From: Myxococcales bacterium
GTDB lineage: Bacteria > Myxococcota_A > Bradymonadia > UBA7976 > UBA1532
Length of the DNA stretch: 37,125 nt
Reading direction: 5' to 3'
Assembly: GCA_009692505.1 (NCBI GenBank)
Contig: SHZC01000027.1
Location: 1-37,125 of the forward strand
This document shows positions 22,811-32,918 of the stretch, in pieces (positions within the stretch are counted from its first letter, which is position 1; every line of letters starts with the position of its first letter). A model generated the notes under the pieces. It did no database searches, was not told the DNA's origin, and worked only from the letters and a program-made list of their open reading frames with translations. A program made the position numbers and the translations under genes.

Positions 22811-24293
22811 AACCGTGAACGACGACGACCGCGCGCTCTCCACCTGGCAGGGTCTTCAGGCCGGCCGGCAGGTCGACCTCGACGACTTGCTCCGGCGGGT
22901 CATCGACGACGTCGTCCGCTTGCTCGACGCCGATCGCGGCACGCTCTACCTCTTCGACCACGCGCGCTCCGAACTCGTCAGCCGAGTGGCGCATTTGCCG
23001 GAGCTTGCCGAGATACGCTTGAAGCTCGGAGAGGGCGTGGCGGGGCTCGTGGCGCGGACGGGCGTGCGGGTCAACGTGCCCGGCGCGAAAGGGCACCTGA
23101 AGTTCTCCCCAAGGATCGACCGACTGACCGGCTATGAGACCCGTAGCGTCCTGTGCGCGCCCGTTCGCGGCGATGGGGGGAGCACGCTGGCGGTCTTGCA
23201 GGTGCTCAACGCTCGACGAGGGCGCTTCGACGACGCGGACGAGGTCCGCATCGACGCGCTCGCCGCGGAGGTCGCCTTGCTCCTCCAGACGACGAGCCTC
23301 CGCAGCCAGCTTCACCCCGGTCAGCGACACGCCCTGGGCTTCAGGTTCAACCACATTGTCGGCGAGTCTCCGGCCATGCGTGCGGTGTACGACCTGACGG
23401 CCCGAGCGGCGCGAACGGAGGCGACCGTGATCGTCGTCGGCGAGACGGGCTCCGGCAAGGAGGCCATCGCCCGCGCGGTGCACTACAACTCGCCGAGGCA
23501 CGAGGGTCCGTTCGTGAAGGTCGACTGCGCCGCGCTGCCGGCGAACCTCATCGAGAACGAGCTCTTCGGGCACGAGCGGGGGGCGTTCACCGGGGCCGAT
23601 CGGGCGAGCGAGGGCAAGGTCAATGACGCCGACGGGGGCACCCTCTTCCTCGACGAGGTCGGCGAGCTGCCCTTGGAGGTTCAGGGCAAGCTCCTGCGGC
23701 TGTTGCAGGACCGCGTCTACGTGCGGGTGGGGGGCACGCGCGCCGTGAACGTCGACGCCCGCTTCGTCTGTGCGACCCACCGCGACCTCGGCGCGGATGT
23801 AAAGGCCGGGCGATTCCGGGCGGACCTCTACTATCGGCTGCACGTCGTGCCGATCGCCGTCCCACCCCTTCGAGAGCGAGGCGCGGCAGATCTCGACAGG
23901 CTGATTGACCACTTCATCTTCGAGCTCTCCAGGCGGCACCAGAGGGCGGAGGTCCACCTCGATAACGAAGGCCGCTCGCGCCTGCACGCGCACGCCTGGC
24001 CGGGCAACGTCCGCGAGCTCGAACACTGCATCGAAGCGGCGATCGTCCTGTCCGCCACGCCCCGGCTGGAGGTCCGTTTGGGCGAGAGTCAGAAGCCCTT
24101 GCTGCCGAGTGCTGCGACGCCCGTCTCTGGCGGCCCGTCGTTCTCGACGCCCATACGCCCGCTCATGGAGGTCGAGCGCGCCTATGTGGATTTTGTCCTC
24201 CACCAGTGTGAGGGCAATCGAAGCGAGGCCGCCCGAGTACTCGGGATCGGGCGAAATACCCTCTCGCGGAAGCTCGTTGGCTCCCCGACCTGA
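22797..24293 (+). CDS. sigma54-dependent transcriptional activator (GAF-AAA+-Fis HTH)
   Basis: An enhancer-binding protein of about 498 aa. An N-terminal GAF domain (about 25-170, [24 protein letters not shown]) senses an unknown ligand. The AAA+ domain follows with Walker A GETGSGKE, the sigma54-contacting GAFTGA loop, Walker [13 protein letters not shown] and arginine-finger region FRADLYYRL. It ends in a Fis-type helix-turn-helix ([20 protein letters not shown]). It should remodel RNA polymerase-sigma54 at distant promoters. The start is uncertain: ATG22707 overlaps the MBL gene, ATG22782 and ATG22797 lie inside the GATGC repeat, and GTG22815 follows it, none with a strong Shine-Dalgarno. 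I used the last ATG. The PAS-receiver gene follows by 22 bases. Confidence 0.9.
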   Translation: MRWDETVNDDDRALSTWQGLQAGRQVDLDDLLRRVIDDVVRLLDADRGTLYLFDHARSELVSRVAHLPELAEIRLKLGEGVAGLVARTGVRVNVPGAKGHLKFSPRIDRLTGYETRSVLCAPVRGDGGSTLAVLQVLNARRGRFDDADEVRIDALAAEVALLLQTTSLRSQLHPGQRHALGFRFNHIVGESPAMRAVYDLTARAARTEATVIVVGETGSGKEAIARAVHYNSPRHEGPFVKVDCAALPANLIENELFGHERGAFTGADRASEGKVNDADGGTLFLDEVGELPLEVQGKLLRLLQDRVYVRVGGTRAVNVDARFVCATHRDLGADVKAGRFRADLYYRLHVVPIAVPPLRERGAADLDRLIDHFIFELSRRHQRAEVHLDNEGRSRLHAHAWPGNVRELEHCIEAAIVLSATPRLEVRLGESQKPLLPSAATPVSGGPSFSTPIRPLMEVERAYVDFVLHQCEGNRSEAARVLGIGRNTLSRKLVGSPT

Positions 24294-24315
24294 GGGCGTG
24301 TATCTAGTGGGGACC

Positions 24316-25344
24316 GTGCGCCGCGAAACCAAGCTCTCATTGTCCATCGTCGTCTGCGTCGTCTGCGGGGGGCTCGTCATCGCGTTCAGCCTGATGTCCG
24401 ACCGCGATCTCATCGGCGCCTCCGCCCTCGTGCTCGTGGCCGCCGCGGCCCTCCTCATCGAGCGACGGCAGAAGGCCGAAGACGCGCGTCTCCGGAGCGA
24501 GGCGAGCTTCCGGGTGTTGATCGAGGCGCTCCCGAACGCCGTGATTGTCGAGCGAACCAGTCTAATTCTCTACGCCAATCCGGCCGCGTCACGGTACCTC
24601 GGCTTCTCGGACGACGTCCGGCTCGCGGGGCGCCACATGACCGAGGTGCTTGAGGTCGACGAGACGAGCCGCGCTTCGATGGAGCAAGTCCGGACGCAGG
24701 GTCAAGCCCTGTTTCTGCCGGAGGTCCGGATGAAGCGGCCGGACGGTGAGTGGCTCCTCGCTGAGGTCTCCGCGCTCCCGCTGATGTTCGACGCGCTGCC
24801 GGCGGTCGCCTTTTTGTATACAGACTTGACCCATCAGCGGCGGACCCAAGCGCGGCTCATGGACGTCGAAGGCGTGGGCACGACCGTTCGCCTCGTCGTT
24901 CAGCCGGCTCAGGCCGTCGAGCAAGCCGAGCCGCCGCCTCCCCCTCCCCCTCCCCCGAAGAAGACCTCCGCACGGACGCGGGTGATGCTTATCGACGACG
25001 AGCCCCGGATCGCCAACGCGACGGCCCGCCTCTTCGCCCGCGAGTTCGACATCTGCGTCTTCGGTAGCGGCGCGGCGGCTTTGGAACGTCTCGAATCGGA
25101 CGCGGACTTCGAAGTGGTGCTCTGCGATCTGATGATGCCCGAGATGGGCGGCATGGACTTCTACCCGCTCCTCTGCGAGCGGTTCCCCGCGCTCGCGAAT
25201 CGGGTCGTATTCTTGACCGGGGGCGCCTTCACGGACGCTGCCCGGGGCTTCGCCGAGCGGGTCGGCCGCCCGGTGGTCCAGAAGCCCTTCGAACCGTCGA
25301 CCCTCCGTTCGATGATCAACGAGGTCGCGCAAGGGGCGTCTTGA
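24316..25344 (+). CDS. membrane PAS-receiver protein; hybrid histidine kinase lacking its kinase core
   Basis: Two N-terminal membrane helices (about 8-27 and 32-48) lead to a PAS domain (about 62-178, ending in FLYTDLTHQRRTQARLM). Normally HisKA and HATPase domains would follow. Instead residues 183-198 (DVEGVGTTVRLVVQPA) match only the last strand of a HATPase domain, the GxGTxxxxxLP end. A nine-proline tract (206-214) then joins a complete receiver domain (222-340) with Asp227/228, phosphoacceptor Asp271, Thr301 and Lys323. About 220 residues of kinase thus appear to be lost in frame. The protein cannot autophosphorylate by itself; its receiver would need another kinase. Start is GTG24316, with GTG24298 or 24307 possible. 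The 3' end overlaps the next gene by 29 bases. Confidence 0.82.
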   Translation: MRRETKLSLSIVVCVVCGGLVIAFSLMSDRDLIGASALVLVAAAALLIERRQKAEDARLRSEASFRVLIEALPNAVIVERTSLILYANPAASRYLGFSDDVRLAGRHMTEVLEVDETSRASMEQVRTQGQALFLPEVRMKRPDGEWLLAEVSALPLMFDALPAVAFLYTDLTHQRRTQARLMDVEGVGTTVRLVVQPAQAVEQAEPPPPPPPPPKKTSARTRVMLIDDEPRIANATARLFAREFDICVFGSGAAALERLESDADFEVVLCDLMMPEMGGMDFYPLLCERFPALANRVVFLTGGAFTDAARGFAERVGRPVVQKPFEPSTLRSMINEVAQGAS

Positions 25345-26851
25345 CGAGGTGGCTGGCCACCGACCTGGCGGCCTCAAGCTCACCGCTGCCCTCCAACTCC
25401 AGGAGCTGGCCTCGCAGGCGAGCGAGGAGCGACGCGCTGCGACCGAACTCGTCTCGCACGGTCAGTACGATGGAGGCGCGTTCGTTCCTTCCGGTCGGCG
25501 CGGTCGTCGCGCTTGGGGGCTCGTGCGGCAGAGGACTGGCGGGCACCGCGTGACCCATCGACAGCGTGAGCGTCGGTCCATGGGCTTCAGATCCATTGGC
25601 CTCGATGCTCGTCGTGAAGCCCAACTTCGGGGCAAATGCAGCGAGGCCCGAGAGGATCGTCGAGGCGGCGTTCACGTCGTTGAGCCCCAGCTTCAACTCC
25701 GCGAAAGGAGGCCCCGCGGTGAGCTGCACGTTCAGCATGATCCGACCGTCGAAGGCCTTCTCCACGTCCGTCAGCGAGAAGCCGAGTCGGGTCGACAGCA
25801 CCGTCGTCGCGAGCATCGTCGACCACGGCGTGGCCGTCTCTCCAAGCCAGGCGGTGATGAGACCACGGGAGAGGTCTCCGGGAGACACCTGGGCCACGAG
25901 TCGCAGGGCGCTCCCCGTGGCCGCTCCGCCAGTCGCTCGTGGCGTCGTCTCGACCTCGCCTGCACCGGTCATCAGTTTCAGCTTCGCGGCGGCGGACGCG
26001 TGAAGGAGGGCGCGCAGCACCGGTCCGTTCGGCCCCAAGCTCAGCCCGACCGCGTCGAGGACGGACAGCACCTTGACGCCGCGGGTGAAGCTGAGCTGCC
26101 CAGGGCGCGCGTAGGCCAGAAAGGACGATCGTCGCGTCTCTCCAGCGACGGAGAGGAAGCGGGGATCAGCGGAGAGTCGATCGCCCGAGGTCTCGTCGTC
26201 GGCCGCGAGCACCAGGCCGGAGAGCGCGTCTCGGGCGGCCTCGAGGTCCACGGCCGGTACGCCGCAGAAGAGCGTGATGCCCCTGACCTGCGCGGTGACG
26301 GCGACCCGCTGATCACCCGTGGGCAGAACCACGTTGACCGTCTCGACTTCATTGTCGGAGTCCTCGAACTCCAGCCCGATTTCAAGCTTTCGGGACACGT
26401 GATCGACGAACTTCGAACGGTCTCTCAACGCCAGCAGGAGGCAAATGGACGGCTCATCTCCAAACTGGAGCCGCTCGTCGATCAGCACGGAGAGCCCCGC
26501 CGTTGGATCGAAACCGATGTCCTCATAGGCGAGGGCTCGTGTCGGATCGGAGCCGAGCCTCTTGAGCAGCGCTTCGGGCCCCAGCGCGAGCGCGAGGTCG
26601 GTCGACGCAGGCGCGAGGTCGGTCGCGAGGAGGTCGTCGATGATGGTGACGACCTTTTGCGCGCGGACGGGCCAGTCCTCGAGGCCGTCGACGTGTACGA
26701 ACGCGATCGTGGTCGAGGCGCGGGCGACCTCGGCGTGGGTGCCCTGACCGGGTGACTCGTAAGTCGGCTTCGAGCACGCGCGGAAAGAGGCAAGCGCGAC
26801 GATCACGAGGCCGAGACTCGCGAGGACCGTTAGACGTCGGCCTACCCTCAT
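25316..26851 (-). CDS. hypothetical exported or membrane-anchored protein, DUF3352-like
   Basis: A 511-aa protein with an N-terminal signal or anchor segment (about 7-24, LTVLASLGLVIVALASF) and no true lipobox around Cys26. The rest is soluble, with two similar-looking halves and phrases such as DPTAGLSVLIDE, DPRFLSVAGETRRSSFLAYARPGQL and FDGRIMLNVQL that recall DUF3352 proteins. Function is unknown. Its start overlaps the DUF58 gene by four bases, so it is the last gene of the MoxR operon and probably acts in the periplasm with those products. The 3' end overlaps the convergent PAS-receiver gene. Confidence 0.65.
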   Translation of the reverse strand: MRVGRRLTVLASLGLVIVALASFRACSKPTYESPGQGTHAEVARASTTIAFVHVDGLEDWPVRAQKVVTIIDDLLATDLAPASTDLALALGPEALLKRLGSDPTRALAYEDIGFDPTAGLSVLIDERLQFGDEPSICLLLALRDRSKFVDHVSRKLEIGLEFEDSDNEVETVNVVLPTGDQRVAVTAQVRGITLFCGVPAVDLEAARDALSGLVLAADDETSGDRLSADPRFLSVAGETRRSSFLAYARPGQLSFTRGVKVLSVLDAVGLSLGPNGPVLRALLHASAAAKLKLMTGAGEVETTPRATGGAATGSALRLVAQVSPGDLSRGLITAWLGETATPWSTMLATTVLSTRLGFSLTDVEKAFDGRIMLNVQLTAGPPFAELKLGLNDVNAASTILSGLAAFAPKLGFTTSIEANGSEAHGPTLTLSMGHAVPASPLPHEPPSATTAPTGRNERASIVLTVRDEFGRSASLLARLRGQLLELEGSGELEAARSVASHLVKTPLARPR

Positions 26852-28385
26852 CGTTGCAGGCGAGGCTCAACGACGCGGAGCCCGACCGCGGCGAGGCGCC
26901 TTGTGAGCGCCGGGGTGCACAAACCAACCGGTACGACGGCGACCTGTTTTTTTCGCGCCCGTGCCGAGCGGAGTGCCCGCATGCCCGCGCCCTCGACGTC
27001 GAGGCTCTCGAAGTCCGAGATGACCACGAGCGCGTCCGCGCTGCCTGCGAGCAGGTTCTTCGCGACCGCGGCGGCGAGCCCCCGGTCCTTGTCGCCCGGC
27101 TCGCTGATCAGCCGATAGGGGAGCTCGATCCCGTTGATGGCGCAGTACAAGCGCATCCGGGCGCTGGCGAGGGACACGGCGGGGCGGGACTTGGCGAAGA
27201 GGGCGGATTGACCGCGGTCCCGATCACGCGAGAGGGCGCGGCTCACCTCGGTGAACAAACCCGCCTCGTCGTAGAGCTCTCGCAGGGGGTCGGTGAGCAT
27301 CGCGAGGACGTTCGGGCGCACGCGTGCGAGGACGAGCGTCCGGAGGTCCGTCCCGACTTTCTGATGCAGGAAATTCCCGACGACCGCGCCGAGCTCCGCG
27401 TCCGCGATGCACGTGAGGTCCTCGTCGACGACGCGGAACAGGTCCAAGAGTTGTTGGGTCAAGCGCTGGACGTGGAAGCGCCCGACGTCTGGCTTGAGGT
27501 GCGCGAAGACCCGATGGTCGTAGACGGTGAGGCCGACAAAGTCGGGCTGGGCGGCGGCGGCGAGCGAGGCGATGAGATCGACGGCGGTGTCCAGCGGAGT
27601 GCCGCCCGGAGGACCAAAACGCATGGACGGGCTCATGTCGACGAGCACCTGGATGCGCCGAAGCGTCTCGTCTTCGAAGGCGCGAACAAGCGGGCGCTGG
27701 CGGCGAGCGGTCGCCTTCCACGCCACGCTGCGGAGAGCATCACCGGGCACATACTCACGCAGCTCTCGCAGCTCCAGCCCGCTGCCGGTCTGACGTTCGA
27801 GGTGCCGGCCCTCCCGATCCTTCACGGCCCCGATCGCTCTGAGAATCAGGTTCGTCTGGGAGGGGCCGAGCCGCTTGGGCACAGAGAGCAGCGTCTGCTC
27901 CAACGGCACCCACCGCGCCGTGACAAAGAGCCCGAGGCTGTCCGAGGCGCGAAGTCCGACGCCGTGAACGTGCGCCAGGCCTGCCCTTGGGAGTCGCATA
28001 GGCAGACCAATTTCGCCGACGGCTTGTCGCTGCAGGACCACGCCGACCGTGTGGACAAGGGCGCCGGCCATGGAGGTCGTAGCCGCAAGCTCGAGGTCTC
28101 TCACGGGCCAGCTCGCCGAAGGGCTCAGGCGAAGGTTCAAGGTGAAATCAAGGCCGCGGGGCACGGAGAGCGGCGTCTCTTCGGACACTCGACAGCTCAG
28201 GCCCCAAAGCCCGTCGCCCCGCTCGCGCGCGACCCTTCGCGAGTACGCGAGGAAGGCCAGACACAGCGCGCAGGCGAGGGTCGGCAGGAGCTGTCCGGTC
28301 GTCGACGCGATGAACGCACAGCCGACCGCTGCGGCGGTCAACGCTCGGCCAGCGCCGGTAGCTTCGAGCTGTGACGTCTCTGCCA

Positions 28386-28386
<1 letters not shown>
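26848..28386 (-). CDS. DUF58 protein with von Willebrand A domain
   Basis: The 512-aa protein starts with two hydrophobic segments (about 15-48), a beta-rich region (about 60-200), the DUF58 signature LRELREYVPGD...VAWKATARR (206-229) and a vWA domain with MIDAS motif DMSPSM (250-255) and VVISDFES late in the domain. DUF58 proteins nearly always pair with MoxR ATPases and are thought to be the metal-binding partner in chaperone-like assembly at the membrane. The MoxR stop and this start share one base (TGATG), strong evidence of coupling. Confidence 0.9.
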
Positions 28387-29347
<961 letters not shown>

Positions 29348-29351
<4 letters not shown>

Positions 29352-30340
29352 CGTTCGGGCGTCTTTCGCGGAGGGTCGCTGGCACGTGGAGCGCCGGGGC
29401 CGTCGCTTCGGCCCGCGAGTTGATCAACGGAGGTCGACGGCAGCCCGGGTCCGAGCGGGCCTCGTCTACTCCCGCTGGAACCGGGGAACACGGCCCATGC
29501 ATAGAGGCACAGAATCGCGAGGAGGACCGCTGAAAAGAACCGGAGAGAGACCCCACTCGGCCGTTCGGCACCCCACTGCCCGAGCTGCTCGTTGAGGCGC
29601 TTCTTGGCCGCGCTGAATCGGTGCGCCGCGCCGTCGCCGGAGTAGCCGCCGGTGACCGTGACCTGTCCTCCGAGAACGACCACCGTGCGTCGGGCGTCGT
29701 CCGAGGCCCATCGGATGAGGTTTGTAGACAAAAGTCCGTTATCTGCGGCCGACTGCATCGCGTTGATGAAGAGGCTCGGATCGGCGAAGAGCAGGAGCTC
29801 ACCGCTCCCATCCTGCAGGTGATACGCGAAGGCCTCACCTGAGGCGTAGCGAACGGCGGCGTCGAGCTGAGGCGCACCCGCGAAGGCCGCCGGATGGTTG
29901 GTGACGAGCGTCTTTACGCCTTGAAAGACCCCGGTGCCCGGCGCGTTGAGGACCGGAAAACCGGCGCGACCTGCGACGAGTGGATCTTGACCCGTTGGCG
30001 CGTCGGTGAGCCTGAGCCCGACGGCTGAGAGCAACGCGCTCGAGGCCCCAGCGTCGTCGGCCACGAGGAGCCGCCCGCCCTCGCGTACGAACTGAAGCAG
30101 CTCCGTCGCGTCGGGGAGGATCGGCAGGCCAATCAAGACGAGGCCGCCGCGAGAAGGGAGCGAAGACAAGGCATACGAGGCCGGCGTGCGCACGTCGATG
30201 CCCGCGCCGCGCGCCGCCGAGACCCAGGTTGAAAGGCCGCTCCACTCGCCAGACTCGGGCTCGAAGTCGCCTTGCTCCGGTGCCTGCGCCCAAGCGGGCG
30301 GCGCGAGCAGCACAACCATCAGGAGCGCGAGCGCCCTCAT
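29348..30340 (-). CDS. DUF4350-like membrane protein
   Basis: A signal peptide (about 1-18, ending AWA) leads to a periplasmic domain of Rossmann-like or GATase-like character (SLPSRGGLVLIGLPILPDATELLQFVREGGRLLVADDAG), as in DUF4350 proteins, with GSGELLLFADPSLFIN later. One membrane helix follows at about 266-287 and a Pro/Gly-rich cytoplasmic tail. Length is 330 aa. DUF4350 genes are commonly linked to MoxR and DUF58, as here. Both ends overlap neighbours by four bases. Molecular function is unknown. Confidence 0.78.
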
Positions 30341-32025
30341 GAGCCGACCTTGGCCGTCTCTAGCGCCAGAGTCGCCCGCTCCGACTCCGACTCAAGGTGA
30401 GCCAAGGCGTCGAGCTGGGGCTCGTCGGGCCCAAAACAGGACCGCTCGACCATCGCCGGAAGCTCGACGGCGGCCCGGACATCGAGGCCCCGCCGCGACA
30501 GGAAGAGGCCGGCCTCCGTGGGCGTGACCCGGCCGAAGACCAGGGGGGGACGCCCGGCGGCCGCGAGCACCCCTTCGAGCAGTCGCTGGGCAAAAGCCCG
30601 CCTCGGCCAGAGGGGGAGCACGGCGTGCCCGCCGGGGGGGCAGGGGCAACGGTAAGACGCGGGCGCATGGCCGGGCGCGGAGACCCAGACGTGTTCGCCC
30701 TCTCCGGAGATGGACGCCTCTCCGTCCGCGTCCGTGACCGCCTGCGCGACGCCCGTGGGCTTCTCGTCGACTCGGGGCTTCGCCCGCTCCTTGTAAAGAC
30801 CGGAGGCCAGGAGGCGGACCTCGGCACCGGCGATCGGCAGGCCGTCGATCGCGCTTCGGACCTGGACCTTGAGGCTCGAAAGCGAAGCCGTCCGGGGCAC
30901 CTCACTCGCGACGAACGTGAAGGCCACAGGGTTCCGCGCGTCGCAGAGGTCCACCGGTCGAGCGACGACAGGCGGGCGTCGCCTCAAGGCCGACCCAACG
31001 AGCGCGAGCGCGGAGAGCGTGAGCGGCGCGAGCAGCCAGGCGGGCGAAGGTGGTGCGCGGGTCTCCAACTCGACCACGACCGCAGGGGAGAACCCCGGTC
31101 GGTGGGCGGCGTCCGGCGACGTCGCGATGACTTGCACTCGAACCTGACCGGCCGGCAGGTCGTCAAAGGCGATACGCGAGACGAACGCGCCGGAGGGGTC
31201 CGTGGCGGTCTCGGCGACGGGCTCACCGTTGGCGAGGACGGTGATCTGCGACGTGCCCGCCGGCGCGCCCGTCACTCGCCCTTCAAGTACGAGCGGGGTG
31301 TCGAGCGGGAGCCGCAAATTGAGGGGCCGAAGCGTGACACCGAGCGCGGCCTGCGCCATGAACCGGTGCTCTCGGGTCACGGGCAGACGCTCGAGATCGC
31401 CCGCAAACGTCGCGACGAGGGTGTGGTTTCCACTGGGCAGCGGCGGCCAGCGAACGTGAATCTGGCCGTCAGAGTTGGTCAGACTCGCGGGTACCTGCTG
31501 CCCGTCGAGTTTCAGGCCGAGCGGCAGGTTCGGCAGGGGTCGGTGCTCGGGCGTCTGCGCTCCGACCGTCAGCCCACCCGGAGACTCGGCTTCGACAAGG
31601 GCGTCCGCCTCGAAGTGCAGTTCGACGGTCTGGCGGCCGATGTCCAACTCGGCGGCGAAGGTCGAGGCGCCCAACAAGGCGTTGCCTTCGAAGGTGACGG
31701 ACACCGTCTGACGCCCATCCGCCGTCGCCCTCGAGGTCGTCGCGAAGGCGCCTTCGGTGTCGGTTTTCACCGCAGTCGTTACCGCAGTCTGGGGCCCCGA
31801 GCCCAGCGTGACGCGCAGCGTCGTACCGACCACTGGCTGGCCGATGTTGTCGCGCAAGACGCCCCCGACGTGTACGACTCGGCCGTTGGCTGCGGCCGTC
31901 GTGTCCGTGAGAAACGCGCGGGCTTTGACGACGATCTCCGCGTCGGCTGTCCCGAAGGACGCCAGCAGACCGAGGAAGACCCCGATCAAGGCCCACCGTT
32001 TTTTGGGTGTCTTTGGCAAAGTCAT
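30337..32025 (-). CDS. membrane protein with periplasmic Ig-like repeats, first gene of MoxR operon
   Basis: A 562-aa protein with a signal peptide (to about Ala29), three periplasmic beta-sandwich repeats resembling bacterial Ig-like or carboxypeptidase-regulatory domains (about 46-130, 140-220, 235-322; each with phrases like TDTEGAFATTSRA or TDPSGAFVSRIAF), one membrane helix (329-347) and a cytoplasmic part with a further regulatory-like fold (LPIAGAEVRLLASG...TDADGEASISG) and a helical end. ATG32025 is used because the signal peptide starts there; the frame extends to 32136 without support. It may recognise or hold an envelope substrate for the MoxR-DUF58 machine; this is inference. Confidence 0.75.
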   Translation of the reverse strand: MTLPKTPKKRWALIGVFLGLLASFGTADAEIVVKARAFLTDTTAAANGRVVHVGGVLRDNIGQPVVGTTLRVTLGSGPQTAVTTAVKTDTEGAFATTSRATADGRQTVSVTFEGNALLGASTFAAELDIGRQTVELHFEADALVEAESPGGLTVGAQTPEHRPLPNLPLGLKLDGQQVPASLTNSDGQIHVRWPPLPSGNHTLVATFAGDLERLPVTREHRFMAQAALGVTLRPLNLRLPLDTPLVLEGRVTGAPAGTSQITVLANGEPVAETATDPSGAFVSRIAFDDLPAGQVRVQVIATSPDAAHRPGFSPAVVVELETRAPPSPAWLLAPLTLSALALVGSALRRRPPVVARPVDLCDARNPVAFTFVASEVPRTASLSSLKVQVRSAIDGLPIAGAEVRLLASGLYKERAKPRVDEKPTGVAQAVTDADGEASISGEGEHVWVSAPGHAPASYRCPCPPGGHAVLPLWPRRAFAQRLLEGVLAAAGRPPLVFGRVTPTEAGLFLSRRGLDVRAAVELPAMVERSCFGPDEPQLDALAHLESESERATLALETAKVGS

Positions 32026-32052
32026 GGCAGTGGACCCACGGCAGTGGCCCAG
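32026..32052. repeat. short direct repeat in the divergent gap
   Basis: GGCAGTGG occurs at 32026-32033 and again at 32040-32047, each followed by a CCCA-containing block, with a 14-bp period. It occupies most of the 41-bp gap between the divergent MoxR operon and the presenilin/SPP-like gene. It could be an operator, but so short a repeat may be chance. Confidence 0.4.
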
Positions 32053-32066
32053 AGGATACACGCAAG

Positions 32067-32873
32067 ATGAACAGCAAAGACGCGCTGGAAGATTTCCTGA
32101 TTCGGTTCGGTGTCTGGGCAGGCGCGCTCCTCTCACTCTTCTTCATTGACCAGGTCGCGGCCCCATCCGAGCTTGTCGCGTCCGTCGCCGCGCTCCTCGT
32201 CTTCCTGCTCGTTTGCGGCTTCGTCGTCAGCCTCGGCGATGGGCTCAGGCTCCAGGAACGAAGCGGTCGCACAGTCGCCGCCGTCGTGGTCCTCTCAGTG
32301 GGGGTCGCGAGCGTCGTCTCGATCCAAACGCTGCAGCCCCTGCTGCACGCCATCCTCGGCGGGGTGGCTCTGATGGCCGGAGGAGGTCTGCTCGGCGCGG
32401 CGGTCGGCCGGCACGTCCGGGACCCCTCGCACCTCTGGCCGTTGGTCATCGTCGCCGCCGCCGCCGATCTCTTCAGCGTCTTCTCGGCCGCCGGGCTGAC
32501 GCGCGCCATCGTCGAGTCGCGGGGCCCCGTCGCGCTCTCCTCCGTGGCGCTCCACGCGCCTGTCCCGGGCTTCGGGATCGTGCCGCTGCTCGGCGTCGGC
32601 GACGTGGTCTTCGTCGCGTTCTTGTGCTCGGCCTCGGCGGCCTCCGGTCTGAGACGCAGCCGAACCAACGGCGCGTTACTCGCGACCTTTGCGCTGTGTG
32701 GGGCCCTCGTCGTCAGCCTCGGCGTCGCTTTGCCCGCCCTGCCGCTGCTCGGGCCGCTCGTCGCCCTCGCTCATGGACGGGAGGCCGCGCCCCGCAAGAG
32801 CGAGCTCGCGCAAGCCCTCGTCTTTGTCGGGCTCTTCGGCGTCGTCGCGCTCCTCGCTCGGGCGCTCTCCTGA
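32067..32873 (+). CDS. polytopic membrane protein with presenilin/SPP-like GxGD protease signature
   Basis: A 268-aa protein of eight or nine membrane segments. Three spaced features match the A22 family of intramembrane aspartyl proteases: Asp134 within a membrane helix (AAADLFSVF), GVGD with Asp179 in the next helix (LLGVGDVVFVAF), and Pro-Ala-Leu at 223-225 at the start of a later helix. The two Asp are 45 residues apart and the PAL lies 44 further on; human SPP, from memory, has about 46 and 52. The helix around Asp134 (DLFSVFSAAGL) also recalls the YDxxxVF segment of SPP. The usual Tyr before the first Asp is Ala. No standard annotation would name it. ATG32067 follows AGAGG; smc starts 46 bases downstream. 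Confidence 0.6.
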   Translation: MNSKDALEDFLIRFGVWAGALLSLFFIDQVAAPSELVASVAALLVFLLVCGFVVSLGDGLRLQERSGRTVAAVVVLSVGVASVVSIQTLQPLLHAILGGVALMAGGGLLGAAVGRHVRDPSHLWPLVIVAAAADLFSVFSAAGLTRAIVESRGPVALSSVALHAPVPGFGIVPLLGVGDVVFVAFLCSASAASGLRRSRTNGALLATFALCGALVVSLGVALPALPLLGPLVALAHGREAAPRKSELAQALVFVGLFGVVALLARALS

Positions 32874-32918
32874 GGCGGACTTTTGCTTTTGGGTCGCCTG
32901 TGAGAGAACCGCGCCCCC

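Noticed and set aside
24924..24957. Proline-codon-rich CCTCCC run as a regulatory repeat
   Set aside because: It encodes the nine-proline linker of the PAS-receiver protein and needs no other explanation.
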